A stretch of DNA of 64,000 nucleotides from CP2-2F sp034432555 (GCA_034432555.1 DAOUBW010000014.1:1-64000), one strand, 5' to 3'; shown: positions 1-9,232, counted from the stretch's first letter. A program made the numbers and translations. Notes: a model not told the origin generated them from the sequence alone.

Positions 1-75
1 TGGCAGAAGGCGACTCTAGATCGCAAGCGCTTGGTCGAGGCGGTTGAGGCACAGCTTACCCAAGCGAACGGCTAA
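1..75 (+). CDS. C-terminal end of a protein, possibly a response-regulator receiver domain
   Basis: An open frame enters from the left edge and stops with TAA at 73-75, giving 24 residues. The tail (..KATLDRKRLVEAVEAQL..) resembles the last helix of a receiver domain, where a conserved lysine is followed by a loop and a helix of the form DRxxLxxAVxxxL. The proline usual after that lysine is alanine here. A large histidine kinase follows 479 bases downstream on the same strand, which fits a two-component setting. The fragment is too short for a firm call. Confidence 0.35.
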   Translation, partial: WQKATLDRKRLVEAVEAQLTQANG

Positions 76-123
76 AGGCTTTTGAAATGCCTGCGCGCCC
101 TAGCTGAACGGGCGCGCAGTGCT

Positions 124-468
124 TCAACGGCGGCTTTGAGTGCGCCCTTGCCAATAGGTGACGAACAAGCCAAACAAGGCGAGGATCGCGCCGATCATAC
201 CGTTCATGCTCAAACCGACGCCAACGCCAACACCGATGCATACACCGATCACCACGCCAGCAGAGCGATTGTTCTGGTTCAACGCACCGCCCAAGATGCC
301 AAACAGCACGCCGCCCACTACACCGCCAGCCATACCACCAAAGCCGACCATCAAAGCGATGACGGCGGTGAAGGCAAGCACGGTAATAAAGCCAATCTGA
401 ATGCCCATATTTGTCTCGGCATCAGGTGCGCTGTGTGCAGAATAACCACCGCTGCCTTTGATCATCAA
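124..468 (-). CDS. small glycine-rich membrane protein, unknown function
   Basis: This 114-residue protein is almost entirely hydrophobic after residue 22. Three membrane segments (about 24-45, 47-60 and 72-103) are rich in Gly-x-x-x-Gly-like spacing, including a GVCIGVGVGVG stretch, and the tail is short and basic. A weak AAAGG ribosome site lies about 10 bases before the first ATG. A second in-frame ATG at 408, just before the first helix, would give a 94-residue form. The gene points toward the preceding plus-strand gene end and is transcribed away from the histidine kinase. The Gly-rich helices suggest tight packing or oligomerisation, but I do not recognise a family. Confidence 0.6.
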   Translation of the reverse strand: MMIKGSGGYSAHSAPDAETNMGIQIGFITVLAFTAVIALMVGFGGMAGGVVGGVLFGILGGALNQNNRSAGVVIGVCIGVGVGVGLSMNGMIGAILALFGLFVTYWQGRTQSRR

Positions 469-553
469 AAGACTGCCTTTTTATAACGCCGCACAAATCT
501 AATTTAGGCGCTATTTCTGCGCTGAGTGCTTCTTAAAGCATTGGAATAGCATT

Positions 554-3500
554 GTGATGCAGCCACCTCAGAATCGATTCTATAACAGAAGGCAGAGAGC
601 AAACACCGAGAGAGTGGTAAATCTTATGCTGCAACCAAAAGTGGATTCAAAACAAATTGCAGAGGCTTTGGAGAAACTCGTACAGGCGCACGGCAAAGAA
701 GTTGTCCTAGAAGCAGTTCACGCCTTTATGGGCAACGCGGATGTTCCGCCTAGCACCGAAGCCGATCTGCGCGAGGCACTGCGCGAAGCCGAGCAATTTC
801 GCGGCGCACTGAATGCGGCTGCCATCGTTGCCGTGACGGATGTCACAGGCAAAATTGAGTATGTGAACGATAAGTTCTGTGAGATTTCCAAATACAGCCG
901 CGAGGAACTGCTAGGGCAGGATCATCGCATCATCAACAGCGGCTACCATCCTAAAGAGTTCATCCGCGATCTGTGGGTAACCATTGCCAATGGGAGGGTG
1001 TGGCGTGGCGAACTTCGCAACCGCGCTAAAGATGGCACTATCTACTGGGTAGACACGACTATTGTGCCGCTGCTGGATGAGAACGGCAAGCCGCGCAAGT
1101 ATATTGCTATTCGCTATGAAGTTACGAACTTAAAAGTACAGCAAGAAAATGCACGCCGCCGTGCTGCCGAACTGGAAACAGTAGCGCAGGTGAGCGCCGC
1201 TGCGGCAACTATTCGTGATACCTACAAGCTGCTGCAAACCTTTTCAGACTTAACCAAGACGCGCTTCGGTCTCTATCACGCGCATGTCTACCTGTTGGAT
1301 GCAGAAGGTAAAAATCTTGCGTTAGCGGCAGGTGCTGGGCAAGCAGGGCGCGCGATGCGCCAAGAAGGGCGTTCCATTCCATTGAACCATCCGCGCTCGT
1401 TGGTGGCAAGTGCGGCACGCTTGCGGCAAGCTATCATCGTGAACGATGTGGCAATCAACCCTGAATTTCTGCCAAACCCGCTGCTGCCAAACACCCGTGC
1501 TGAGATGGCGCTGCCCATGCTCGTCGGCGATCAGTTGGTTGGCGTGCTGGACGTGCAGAGCGATCAGGTCGGTTATTTCACGGATGAGGATATCCGCGTG
1601 CAGGGCGCACTTGCCGCACAGATTGCTGTTGCCGTGCAGAACACACAAGCATTCGAGAAAATTGAACGTACACAGGCAGCCCTTCGTGAAAGTGAAGAAA
1701 TTTATCAGGCATTTGCACGCAACTTCCCGAACGGCGCTATCGTCCTCTATGACCATGAACTGCGTTACAAACTAGTTGATGGTTCCGGGCTTGCCGATGC
1801 CGGCTTGAGCAAGGATATGGAAGGCAAAACCATCTACGAGGCGTGGTCATCAGAGATCGCCCAAGCCCTTGAACCACAGTACATCAGTGCGCTAGTCGGT
1901 GAGTCTCGCGTTACCGAAGTGCCGTTTGGCGGCAAGCTTTGGCAGCAGTTCACCCTGCCTGTCCGTGACCGCGATGGACAGATCATCGCCGGCATGGTTA
2001 TGAGCCAAGATGTGACCGCCGTTCGCCAAGCCCAAGAAGAAATCCGCCGCGCCCTTGAGGAAACCAATCGTATCTATGAAAACTCGGTTGACCTGATCGG
2101 CGTTTCCGGTTTGAGTGATATCACCTTCAAGCGCCTGAATCCGGCCTGGGAACGCACGCTCGGCTGGACAATCGAGGAACTTACCTCGCGCCCCTACATC
2201 GAGTTTGTCCATCCCGACGACGTTGAGCCAACCAACCGAGAGGCAGCCCGCCAAATTGCCGAAGGCAGCACCACCATCGCCTTCATCAACCGCTACCGCA
2301 CCAAAGATGGCAGCTACCGCACGCTCTCTTGGAATGCACAACCAAACGTCCCTGATGACCGCGTTTACTTCGTGGTGCGCGACATTACTGAACAAATCAA
2401 GCAGCAAGCGTTGCTGGAGCGCCGCGCTAACGAGCTGGCAGTGGTGGCAGAAGTGAGCGCAACCGCAGCCACGGTGCTGGACATTGACCAACTGCTGCAA
2501 ACTGTTGCAGACCTGACCAAAGAGCGCTTCAACCTTTACCATGCCCATGTCTACCTATTCGATGCCGAACACAACAACCTTGTGTTGGCAGCAGGCGCCG
2601 GCGAAATTGGGCAGATCATGAAGGCGGAGGGGCGCCGCATCAACGCAAGCAGCCCCCGCTCATTAGTGGCACAGGCGGCTCGCACGCGGCAGGCCGTGGT
2701 TGTGAACGACGTGTTTGATGATGATAACTTCCTGCCTAACCCGCTGCTGCCCGAAACGCGCTCTGAGATGGCAGTGCCAATGATCGTGGGCGATCAGCTG
2801 ATTGGTGTGCTGGACGTGCAGAGCGACGAAGTTGGGCGCTTTGACGATGAAGAAGTGCGTATCAAGACCGCGCTTGCCAACCAGATCGCGGTGGCGGTGC
2901 AGAATGCACGGCTCTACCAACAGCAGGTGCAAACGGCAGAACAAGCGCGCAAGCTCGACCGCCTCAAGAACGAATTCCTCGCCTCAATGTCGCATGAGCT
3001 GCGGACGCCGCTCAACTCGATCATTGGCTATGCAGAGGTGATGATTGACGGCGTAGACGGTGAATTGCCCGAAGAGGCGATAGAGGACGTACAGGCAATT
3101 CATGAGAGCGGTAAACACCTGCTGAGTATGATCAACGACATCCTCGATCTTGCTAAGATCGAAGCTGAACGCCTAGAGTTAGATCGTGAGCCAACCGAAT
3201 TGGCAGAGGCAGTAGATGAAGTGCAGCGGATCACGGCAATCCTCGTCAAAGATAAGCCGGTGCGCCTATCGTCTAGCTTGCCTGCGAACCTGCCCACGTT
3301 GGATGCCGATCGCATTCGCCTGCGCCAAATCCTGAACAACCTGATGAGTAACGCCGTCAAGTTCACCAACGAGGGCGAGGTGCGCGTCGTGGCGCAGCAC
3401 GTGCCAGATGATAAGGTGGTCATGATCAGCGTTGAGGATACCGGCATCGGAATCGCCCCAGAGCATTTGGGCGAGGTCTTTGAGCAGTTCCGCCAAGTAG

Positions 3501-3646
3501 ATGGCTCATCCTCACGGCGAGCGGGCGGCACCGGCTTAGGCTTGGCAATCACCAAGCGCCTTGTCGAAATGCACGGCGGGCGCATCTGGGTAGAGAGCGA
3601 ACTGGGCAAAGGCTCTAAGTTCAAGTTCACCATTCCCGTCGCCTAG
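554..3646 (+). CDS. multi-sensor hybrid-less histidine kinase (PAS-GAF-PAS-PAS-GAF-HisKA-HATPase)
   Basis: This 1030-residue cytoplasmic sensor kinase has no membrane segment. Domains in order are PAS (about 80-195), GAF (about 215-370), PAS (about 385-500), PAS (about 510-630), GAF (about 640-790), a HisKA dimerisation helix with phospho-acceptor His814 in the MSHELRTPLN H-box, and a HATPase_c domain with the N-box near 932 plus DTGIGI and GTGLGLAI boxes. The two GAF domains are close copies sharing long blocks such as LYHAHVYL, FLPNPLLP and GVLDVQSD. No receiver domain is fused, so phosphate should go to a separate regulator. The frame opens with GTG at 554 and the next codon is ATG, so either may be used. 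The ligand is unknown. Confidence 0.93.
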   Translation: MMQPPQNRFYNRRQRANTERVVNLMLQPKVDSKQIAEALEKLVQAHGKEVVLEAVHAFMGNADVPPSTEADLREALREAEQFRGALNAAAIVAVTDVTGKIEYVNDKFCEISKYSREELLGQDHRIINSGYHPKEFIRDLWVTIANGRVWRGELRNRAKDGTIYWVDTTIVPLLDENGKPRKYIAIRYEVTNLKVQQENARRRAAELETVAQVSAAAATIRDTYKLLQTFSDLTKTRFGLYHAHVYLLDAEGKNLALAAGAGQAGRAMRQEGRSIPLNHPRSLVASAARLRQAIIVNDVAINPEFLPNPLLPNTRAEMALPMLVGDQLVGVLDVQSDQVGYFTDEDIRVQGALAAQIAVAVQNTQAFEKIERTQAALRESEEIYQAFARNFPNGAIVLYDHELRYKLVDGSGLADAGLSKDMEGKTIYEAWSSEIAQALEPQYISALVGESRVTEVPFGGKLWQQFTLPVRDRDGQIIAGMVMSQDVTAVRQAQEEIRRALEETNRIYENSVDLIGVSGLSDITFKRLNPAWERTLGWTIEELTSRPYIEFVHPDDVEPTNREAARQIAEGSTTIAFINRYRTKDGSYRTLSWNAQPNVPDDRVYFVVRDITEQIKQQALLERRANELAVVAEVSATAATVLDIDQLLQTVADLTKERFNLYHAHVYLFDAEHNNLVLAAGAGEIGQIMKAEGRRINASSPRSLVAQAARTRQAVVVNDVFDDDNFLPNPLLPETRSEMAVPMIVGDQLIGVLDVQSDEVGRFDDEEVRIKTALANQIAVAVQNARLYQQQVQTAEQARKLDRLKNEFLASMSHELRTPLNSIIGYAEVMIDGVDGELPEEAIEDVQAIHESGKHLLSMINDILDLAKIEAERLELDREPTELAEAVDEVQRITAILVKDKPVRLSSSLPANLPTLDADRIRLRQILNNLMSNAVKFTNEGEVRVVAQHVPDDKVVMISVEDTGIGIAPEHLGEVFEQFRQVDGSSSRRAGGTGLGLAITKRLVEMHGGRIWVESELGKGSKFKFTIPVA

Positions 3647-3712
3647 CGGCGGGACGACTGCACGGCGCGCAACAGCACCGCGCACGAGTCTCAGGTGTTT
3701 CTCTCAGCAGTG

Positions 3713-3742
3713 GCAAAGGCGGGCGGCAGCGTCCGCCTTTGC
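3713..3742. terminator. hairpin between convergent genes
   Basis: A perfect 10-bp stem (GCAAAGGCGG with CCGCCTTTGC) encloses a 10-base loop between the stop codons of the histidine kinase and guanylate kinase genes. There is no proper T-run on either side, so termination is inferred from position and stem strength. Confidence 0.45.
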
Positions 3743-3759
3743 TATTGAGACGTGCTGCG

Positions 3760-4386
3760 TTAAGGGCGCACTTGGGCGCGGGCGGTAATTTCGGCGGTGA
3801 TGATGCTCACCACTTCAGCGGCGCAATCCTCTAGGCGGTCGTTCACCACGCGATAATCGCATTCGGCAGCACGCGGCAGTTCCTCCTCCTCGGCGCGCTT
3901 TAGGCGTTCGGCGATCTCGGCAGCCTCCATCTTACCGCGCTGGATAATACGCATCCGCAGCACTTCAAGGCTGGGCGGCAGCACAAAAATCGAGATGAAG
4001 TTGTTGGGGAAAGCAGCGCGGATAGCCGTCGCGCCGCGAATGTCAATATCGGCGATCAAGTGGGCGCCATCGCGCAGCGCCTCGTAAAAAACACGGTAGA
4101 CCGTGCCATAGAACTTGCCGCTATGCACTTCTTGATGCTCAATGAAGGCGCCTTCGGTGACCATTTCCTCAAAGCGCGCCATCGAGACGAAGAAATGTTC
4201 GCGCCCTTCTTGTTCATCGGGGCGCGGTGGGCGTGTGGTGGCAGTCGGCAGGCGACGCAGATAGGTTAGGCGCTGCATCACAGCGTCAATCACGGCGTTT
4301 TTGCCCACACCCGAAGGTCCGACAAGCACAAAGAGCAGTCCGGGCAGGGTTTCGGCGGAAGTGTTGGGTGAAGGTGAGTCATTCAT
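3760..4386 (-). CDS. gmk: guanylate kinase
   Basis: Guanylate kinase converts GMP and ATP to GDP and ADP in the cytoplasm. The 208-residue length is normal. The P-loop is GPSGVGKN (about 23-30), followed by the GMP-binding TTRPPRPDEQEG region, the HxEVHSGKFYGT segment and the DIDIRGA Walker-B-like strand. The usual Ser/Thr after the P-loop lysine is Asn here, and the codon reads clearly as AAC. The N-terminus is about 15 residues longer than usual. The ATG at 4386 lacks a Shine-Dalgarno sequence and sits six bases from a TGCTAAAAT box, so the message may be leaderless. It converges on the sensor kinase. Confidence 0.93.
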   Translation of the reverse strand: MNDSPSPNTSAETLPGLLFVLVGPSGVGKNAVIDAVMQRLTYLRRLPTATTRPPRPDEQEGREHFFVSMARFEEMVTEGAFIEHQEVHSGKFYGTVYRVFYEALRDGAHLIADIDIRGATAIRAAFPNNFISIFVLPPSLEVLRMRIIQRGKMEAAEIAERLKRAEEEELPRAAECDYRVVNDRLEDCAAEVVSIITAEITARAQVRP

Positions 4387-4392
4387 GGGATT

Positions 4393-4398
4393 ATTTTA
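4393..4398 (-). promoter_or_regulatory. extended -10 box giving a probable leaderless gmk mRNA
   Basis: On the minus strand TGC-TAAAAT lies six bases before the gmk ATG. There is no recognisable -35 and no ribosome site, as expected for an extended -10 promoter starting at or next to the ATG. Compare the sites at 37960 and 60400. Confidence 0.4.
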
Positions 4399-4546
4399 GC
4401 ATGGTCTGTGCCGAATCGGGTAGCTTACAGATATATAGATTTTCCGCAACGAATCTGACTACTGCCAGCCCTACCCGCCCGCGCCTGATTGTTTGGCTAC
4501 AGCGCCGCCTTTCGGCATTTTTAAGGACGACCGATTGCCATCGCCT

Positions 4547-5578
4547 TCAGGGAATGCCCCAGATCGTGACGCGCTCAGCATCGTTGGTGGCAACTAACAG
4601 TGTGCCATCCGCGCTGAAGGTCAGGCTGTTCACCAGTTGTTGAGCAGGTGCGTTCGGCACGCTCAGGGAAACAAGGCGCGTCTGTGTGGCGATGTCCCAT
4701 ACTTCGGTGGTGGCATTGCCGCCGCCGACTGCCAGCAAGCCACCGTCCGGGCTGAAGGCAAGGCTTGCCAACTGCCCTTGAATGCCCTTCAGAGTGCCAA
4801 GGGCGGCGCCGCTGCGGGCATTCCACAGGTGAACGGCACTGCGCGGCGCGGCGCGCTCCCCAGCCGCCAGTATAATTCGATCTGGGCTGTAGGCAAGCGC
4901 CAGCAGTTGGTTGGCTGCGCCTTGCAGCACGCCTGCCTGAGCGCGACTTTCGACATCCCAAATGTAGATAACCTTATCCGTACCGGTGGAGGCAAAAGTG
5001 CGGCTATCCGGGCTGAAGGCAACGCTCAGCACCGCGCCGCGATGCCCTTTCAAGACCTTTTCGCGGTTGCCATCCGGCACCGTCCACAGGCTGACCAGCT
5101 CATCAATGGCGCCGCTGACCATCCAGCGCCCGTTCGGACTCAAGGCAAGGCTGGTGACAGGCGCACGGGCAGGTCCAAGCTGCTTATCCTCTTGCCCTGT
5201 CTCCACCCGCCAAAAGCGGATGGTGCGGTCATTGCTGGCGGAAATGACGTACTTGCCATCCATGCTGAAGCTGACGGCGTTTACAACGCTCTCGTGCGCC
5301 TTTAACACAAAAAGTTCCTGCGGTGGCTCAATTTGCCACAGCCGAACAGTGCTATCGCGCATGGCAAGCGCCAGCAAGCGGTTATCAGGGCTGAGGGCAA
5401 TCCCGGAGATGCCGCGTGTGCCGTTGCCTTTCACCGTGATAACGGCAAGTTCGGTCAGTTGGTCGGCATTTTGTGGCGTGATCACGGTGCGCGCCGAAAG
5501 CTGCGCGCCGACGAAGGTTGGCATCAATAGGCACAGCACTAACACCACCACAGACAATAGACGAAAGAGATTTCTCAT
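4547..5578 (-). CDS. secreted WD40-repeat beta-propeller protein
   Basis: The 343-residue protein begins with a clear signal peptide (MRNLFRLLSVVVLVLCLLM.. ending near FVGAQ), which is why the start is set at 5578 rather than at the longest frame, which opens at 5710. A GGA-rich ribosome site lies about 10 bases upstream. The rest is a run of six to seven WD40 repeats, recognised by blocks such as LALSPDNRLLALAMRD, SVRLWQIE-like strands, SASNDRTIRFW and STGTDKVIYIWDVES. It is predicted to fold as one extracytoplasmic propeller and bind proteins. No catalytic residue is apparent and the partner is unknown. It has a strong promoter of its own at 5682-5710. Confidence 0.88.
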   Translation of the reverse strand: MRNLFRLLSVVVLVLCLLMPTFVGAQLSARTVITPQNADQLTELAVITVKGNGTRGISGIALSPDNRLLALAMRDSTVRLWQIEPPQELFVLKAHESVVNAVSFSMDGKYVISASNDRTIRFWRVETGQEDKQLGPARAPVTSLALSPNGRWMVSGAIDELVSLWTVPDGNREKVLKGHRGAVLSVAFSPDSRTFASTGTDKVIYIWDVESRAQAGVLQGAANQLLALAYSPDRIILAAGERAAPRSAVHLWNARSGAALGTLKGIQGQLASLAFSPDGGLLAVGGGNATTEVWDIATQTRLVSLSVPNAPAQQLVNSLTFSADGTLLVATNDAERVTIWGIP

Positions 5579-5672
5579 GGGATGATTCCGCTCCGAACGT
5601 ACAGTTAAACAATGTGAGTGCGGTGTAGGGTGATTGAAACTGCCTAACGGCAGTCTTTTGGTTAGCAATTGG

Positions 5673-5702
5673 TTGCGTTGTATTGTAAAGTAAGCATATA
5701 GC
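5673..5702 (+). promoter_or_regulatory. candidate promoter for the GT-C-like gene at 5739
   Basis: TTGCGT and TATAGC are separated by 18 bases and lie 36 bases before the start codon. The site overlaps the opposite-strand promoter at 5682-5710, so the two divergent transcription units may compete. Confidence 0.4.
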
Positions 5703-5710
5703 CTTTTCAA
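5682..5710 (-). promoter_or_regulatory. sigma-70 type promoter of the WD40 gene
   Basis: On the minus strand TTGAAA and TACAAT are spaced by exactly 17 bases. The predicted start leaves a leader of about 95 bases before the signal-peptide ATG at 5578. Confidence 0.65.
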
Positions 5711-5738
5711 GGCGAACGGCGTGCTAAATGGATAACAA

Positions 5739-7073
5739 ATGCGGAAATTCAGTTATTTTTTAGGTTTCCTACTGATCGGCGCCCTGGGCGCACCACTGAT
5801 CGGCAACCTCTATGAGGCAGAGGCAAATTACACGCTCTACCGCTTTGCTGTGAACCTTGCCGAAGGGCGCGGCTTGCTCTACGGCACCTTTGAAGGGCAA
5901 GTGACGACCTTCCCGTTAGCGCCAGCTGCGCTTGCCCTGCTGCATCGGTTTGGCGTCGAGCCTTCACTGGGCAGCTACCTGATCAACACGCTGGCAGTCG
6001 CTGTCGGTGCGCTGTGCCTATACCTGTGGCGCGGGCAGGTTTGGCTTGGCGCGCTGTATGCCCTGCTTATGCTCATTCAGCCTTCACCACTGATCACCTT
6101 GATGCTGGCGTTCGGCTTGCTTGGCGGGCTGGCACTCCGTGAAAAACGCCCCTTGTGGAGCGGCGTGAGTTTAGGTTTGGCAATGCTTGCTGCACCGTAT
6201 GCCGCCCTCATCGCGCTCTGGCTCACCTTCGCCGCCGCCGCGCAGAGTTGGTCGGCACTGCGCCGTTTTGCCGCGCCTGCCCTTGTGATCCCGATCAGTG
6301 TTGCGTTGCTCATGCAGGCTGCCTACACGCCAACCCATGTGGCGCTGCCCTTGCCCAACTGGGCGCGCATTCGCTTTTACGCCGAACTGGACGAACTGCC
6401 TGATGGGCGGATCATTGGCGCGTGGTTGGCGGAAAACACAGCGCCCGATGCGCTAATCGCGGCGAACGACGCTGCCCTGATCGGCTACCATGCCTTACCG
6501 CGCCGTATCCTCGATCTGGATGGCGTGCTTGTGCCTGTTCAGCGCGACCGCTTCCTGATGTTTCGCTACGCGCCAGATGTCGTCGTGCTACGCGATGGCG
6601 AGTCGGTTGGTTGGGACAATTTCAGCACCACATACGCGCAAGTTTTTCAGAGCAGCACGCTGAGCGTCTATCAGCGCGTGGTGAATTGGGCAGCCCTCGA
6701 TGATCACGGCGTGGCTGTGAACCTGAGTGCGCGTTTTGCACGCCAAGATTTACACCTGATCAATGTTGCGATTGGGCGTGCGCTGCGCGCTGGCGATTTG
6801 GTGCGCGTCCGCCTCGATTGGCAGGTGCAGTTCGTGCCGCGCCAAACGGTGGAGATCAAGCTCAACTTGCTTGGTGCAGATGGCATTCCTATCGCCGGCG
6901 TCATAGACCGCCTGCCGCCTGAAGTTTGGCAGCGCGGCAGCTTCAGCAGTTATCATGTGATGGCGCTGCCGCCGAATGCCGCCGAGGGTGACTTGCGTCT
7001 GTTTCTGGGTGTGGATGTCAATGCCGCCAGCCTTGCCGATTTGCAAGTGGCGACCGTGCGCCTGTTACCATAA
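5739..7073 (+). CDS. GT-C-like membrane protein, possible glycosyltransferase
   Basis: The 444-residue protein has an N-terminal membrane anchor and first loop (EAEANYTLYRFAVNLAEGRG) that resembles the EDAYITFRYA..NLAEGxG loop of GT-C glycosyltransferases. Four or five more membrane helices follow (about 77-215). An outer-face domain contains LIAANDAALIGYHALPR..DLDGV, which is typical of the C-terminal part of that superfamily. The last 120 residues look like a beta-sandwich. The acidic pair expected for a catalytic loop is only partly present (EAE), and the helix count is low for an active enzyme. I therefore call it GT-C-like rather than naming a reaction. It stands alone between divergent WD40 and co-directional pepA genes. 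Confidence 0.6.
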   Translation: MRKFSYFLGFLLIGALGAPLIGNLYEAEANYTLYRFAVNLAEGRGLLYGTFEGQVTTFPLAPAALALLHRFGVEPSLGSYLINTLAVAVGALCLYLWRGQVWLGALYALLMLIQPSPLITLMLAFGLLGGLALREKRPLWSGVSLGLAMLAAPYAALIALWLTFAAAAQSWSALRRFAAPALVIPISVALLMQAAYTPTHVALPLPNWARIRFYAELDELPDGRIIGAWLAENTAPDALIAANDAALIGYHALPRRILDLDGVLVPVQRDRFLMFRYAPDVVVLRDGESVGWDNFSTTYAQVFQSSTLSVYQRVVNWAALDDHGVAVNLSARFARQDLHLINVAIGRALRAGDLVRVRLDWQVQFVPRQTVEIKLNLLGADGIPIAGVIDRLPPEVWQRGSFSSYHVMALPPNAAEGDLRLFLGVDVNAASLADLQVATVRLLP

Positions 7074-7162
7074 GCAAGCAGGTCTATTCGCCTTTGCGCC
7101 GCGCACCGAGTAAAATTGCCCCATCGTTACACCCTGCATTTTTTAAAAAGGACGTTTAACCA

Positions 7163-8668
7163 ATGCAGTTTTCCCTCACCATTGCTTCGCCGCACCTTGC
7201 CGAAGCAGATGCGCTCATCCTCAGCCTTTATGAGGGCGAAGATTTACATAAATCGCCCGCTATGGCGAACGAAGCGCTCGGCGGTGCGCTTGCCGATTTG
7301 ATCAGCAGCGGCGATTTTACCGCCAAAGCCTCGCAGACCGCCGTGTTGTACCCACGCGGTGCGCTGCCCGCCCGCCGCCTGATCCTGCTTGGGTTGGGCA
7401 AGCGTGAGGCGCTTACCCTTGATGTGCTGCGGCGTGCGGCAGCTGTCGGCGTGCAAAAGGCACGCGATTTGAAAGCGAAAACGGTTGCCAGCACGCTGCA
7501 CGGCAGAGGCAGCACGCTCAGCGCTGAGCTTTGCGCCCAAGCCTGTGTGGAAGCTGCGCTGCTGGCAACCTACCACTATCACGGGCAAAAAAGCAGCGAG
7601 CCACCGTCAGCTCTGCCTGAAACACTCACCGTTGTACTACCCGAAGGCGCCGCCGCCGACCGTGAGTCGGTTGAGCGCGGCATGAACGCCGGGCAAGCAC
7701 TCGGCGAGGCAACGCGCCTTGCCCGAACACTGGTCAATTTGCCACCAAACATCTGCACACCGCAACACCTTGCCGAAACTGCCCGCCAAATTGCCACCCA
7801 GCACAACCTGACGGTTCAAGTATTGGGACGCGCCGAGATGGAAGCGCTCAAGATGGGCGCCCTGCTGGGTGTGGCACGCGGCAGCGCCATACCGCCGCAG
7901 TTCATCGTCTTGGAGCATAAGGCGGAGCGTGCGGCTGAGGGCAAAAGTATTGTGTTAGTTGGTAAGGGCATCACCTTTGATACTGGCGGCTATAGCATCA
8001 AGACCGCTGAGGGCATGGTGCCGATGAAAAACGACATGGCAGGCGGCGCGGCAGTGCTTGGTGCAATGCAGGCTATCGCCGCCTTAGAGGTGCCGCGCCA
8101 TGTGGTCGGCTTAGTGCCAGCTACCTTCAATATGATCAGCGGCGATGCCTACCTGCCTAGCGAAGTGCTGACCGCCAGCAACGGCACGACCATTGAGATC
8201 ATCAGCACAGATGCCGAAGGGCGCTTGGTGCTTGCCGATGCACTGGTTTACGCGGCGCGCTACAAGCCCGCGGCGGTGGTAGATATTGCCACGCTGACTG
8301 GCTCGATGGTGATCGCACTTGGCACGGCAGCGGCAGGCGTCTACGCTACCGATGAGGGGCTGTGTGAAACGCTCTTGGCAGCCGCCAACAGCAGCGGCGA
8401 GCGCTTGTGGGTGTTGCCGATGTTCAGCGACTATGAGAAGCTGATCGAGTCGAAGACGGCGGACATTAAGAACAGCGGCGGCAGATTCGGCGGCGCGAAC
8501 ATTGCCGCCGTCTTTTTGAAGTGCTTCACCAGTTATCCCGCTTGGGCGCACATTGACATCGCCGGTGTAGCCAACGATCTGCCTGATAATCCGCTCTATC
8601 CGAACGGTGCAACGGGCTACGGCGTGCGCCTGCTGACGGAATACGTGCGGCGTGCAGCACAGCAATAG
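7163..8668 (+). CDS. pepA: leucyl aminopeptidase (M17 family)
   Basis: This cytoplasmic dinuclear-metal aminopeptidase removes N-terminal residues such as leucine. The 501 residues match the family: an alpha/beta N-domain to about 170, then the catalytic domain with GKGITFDTGGYSIK (metal-ligand Asp and active-site Lys), MKNDMAGGA (metal-ligand Asp) and STDAEGRLVLADAL, which gives the Asp-x-Glu ligands and active-site Arg. The family signature is NTDAEGRL, so the first residue is Ser instead of Asn. An AAGGA ribosome site lies 10 bases before the ATG at 7163. No accessory gene is linked. Confidence 0.95.
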   Translation: MQFSLTIASPHLAEADALILSLYEGEDLHKSPAMANEALGGALADLISSGDFTAKASQTAVLYPRGALPARRLILLGLGKREALTLDVLRRAAAVGVQKARDLKAKTVASTLHGRGSTLSAELCAQACVEAALLATYHYHGQKSSEPPSALPETLTVVLPEGAAADRESVERGMNAGQALGEATRLARTLVNLPPNICTPQHLAETARQIATQHNLTVQVLGRAEMEALKMGALLGVARGSAIPPQFIVLEHKAERAAEGKSIVLVGKGITFDTGGYSIKTAEGMVPMKNDMAGGAAVLGAMQAIAALEVPRHVVGLVPATFNMISGDAYLPSEVLTASNGTTIEIISTDAEGRLVLADALVYAARYKPAAVVDIATLTGSMVIALGTAAAGVYATDEGLCETLLAAANSSGERLWVLPMFSDYEKLIESKTADIKNSGGRFGGANIAAVFLKCFTSYPAWAHIDIAGVANDLPDNPLYPNGATGYGVRLLTEYVRRAAQQ

Positions 8669-8681
8669 ACAAAAGTCCTGC

Positions 8682-8710
8682 TTGCTCTCGCGTTAAATTG
8701 GGCATATACT
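8682..8710 (+). promoter_or_regulatory. sigma-70 type promoter of the YbjN-like gene
   Basis: TTGCTC and TATACT are separated by 17 bases just after the pepA stop, giving the gene at 8754 its own leader of about 37 bases. An AAAGG ribosome site precedes its ATG. Confidence 0.65.
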
Positions 8711-8753
8711 GGCTTAAACGACTTGCGACGTATTAACTTTAAGAAAGGTCGCC

Positions 8754-9191
8754 ATGTCTAGCTTTGCAGCACTGTTCTCAGGGATGAACTTTCAAGGGAC
8801 GATCAAGCGCTATTGCGATCAGATCGGCTGGAAAATCGCTGATATTAACGACAAACGCGCCGTGATCAAGTTTAGTATGCGCTCAGGGCGCACCCAATCA
8901 TTGTGGATTGTGCGCTATGACACGACGCTCGAATTCTCCGTGCCAAGCATGGCGCAGTTCGATTCAGAGGATCGCATTCCGCACTACCTCTCAACCATTC
9001 TGCTCAAGCGCAGCGCGCAGAATAAGATCGGCTTTTGGTGCATCGAGCAGATCAGCGGCAAGTTTGTGTTCTCGTGTATGCACAATGCTGAGATGTCACT
9101 CATCAACACGGAATACTTCCAAAAAGTGGTTAATGCGCTGGTCACTGAGTGCGATACCTTTGAGGGCATCCTGATTGACATGACACGCTAA
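8754..9191 (+). CDS. hypothetical protein, possibly YbjN-like fold
   Basis: This 145-residue soluble protein has alternating helix and strand segments (IKRYCDQIGWKI, KRAVIKFSMRSG, SLWIVRYDTTLEFSVPS, KIGFWCIEQISGKFVFSCMHNAEM) and ends in a helix with VTECDTFEGIL. The pattern of two helices flanking a central sheet resembles YbjN/secretion-chaperone-like proteins, but no diagnostic motif is visible and the match is by shape only. It has its own promoter and a good ribosome site, and is followed by an inverted repeat before the convergent STAS-like genes. Confidence 0.6.
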   Translation: MSSFAALFSGMNFQGTIKRYCDQIGWKIADINDKRAVIKFSMRSGRTQSLWIVRYDTTLEFSVPSMAQFDSEDRIPHYLSTILLKRSAQNKIGFWCIEQISGKFVFSCMHNAEMSLINTEYFQKVVNALVTECDTFEGILIDMTR

Positions 9192-9232
9192 GCATGTTAG
9201 CGGCGGGCGCGCTCATAGAACCTACCGACTTT

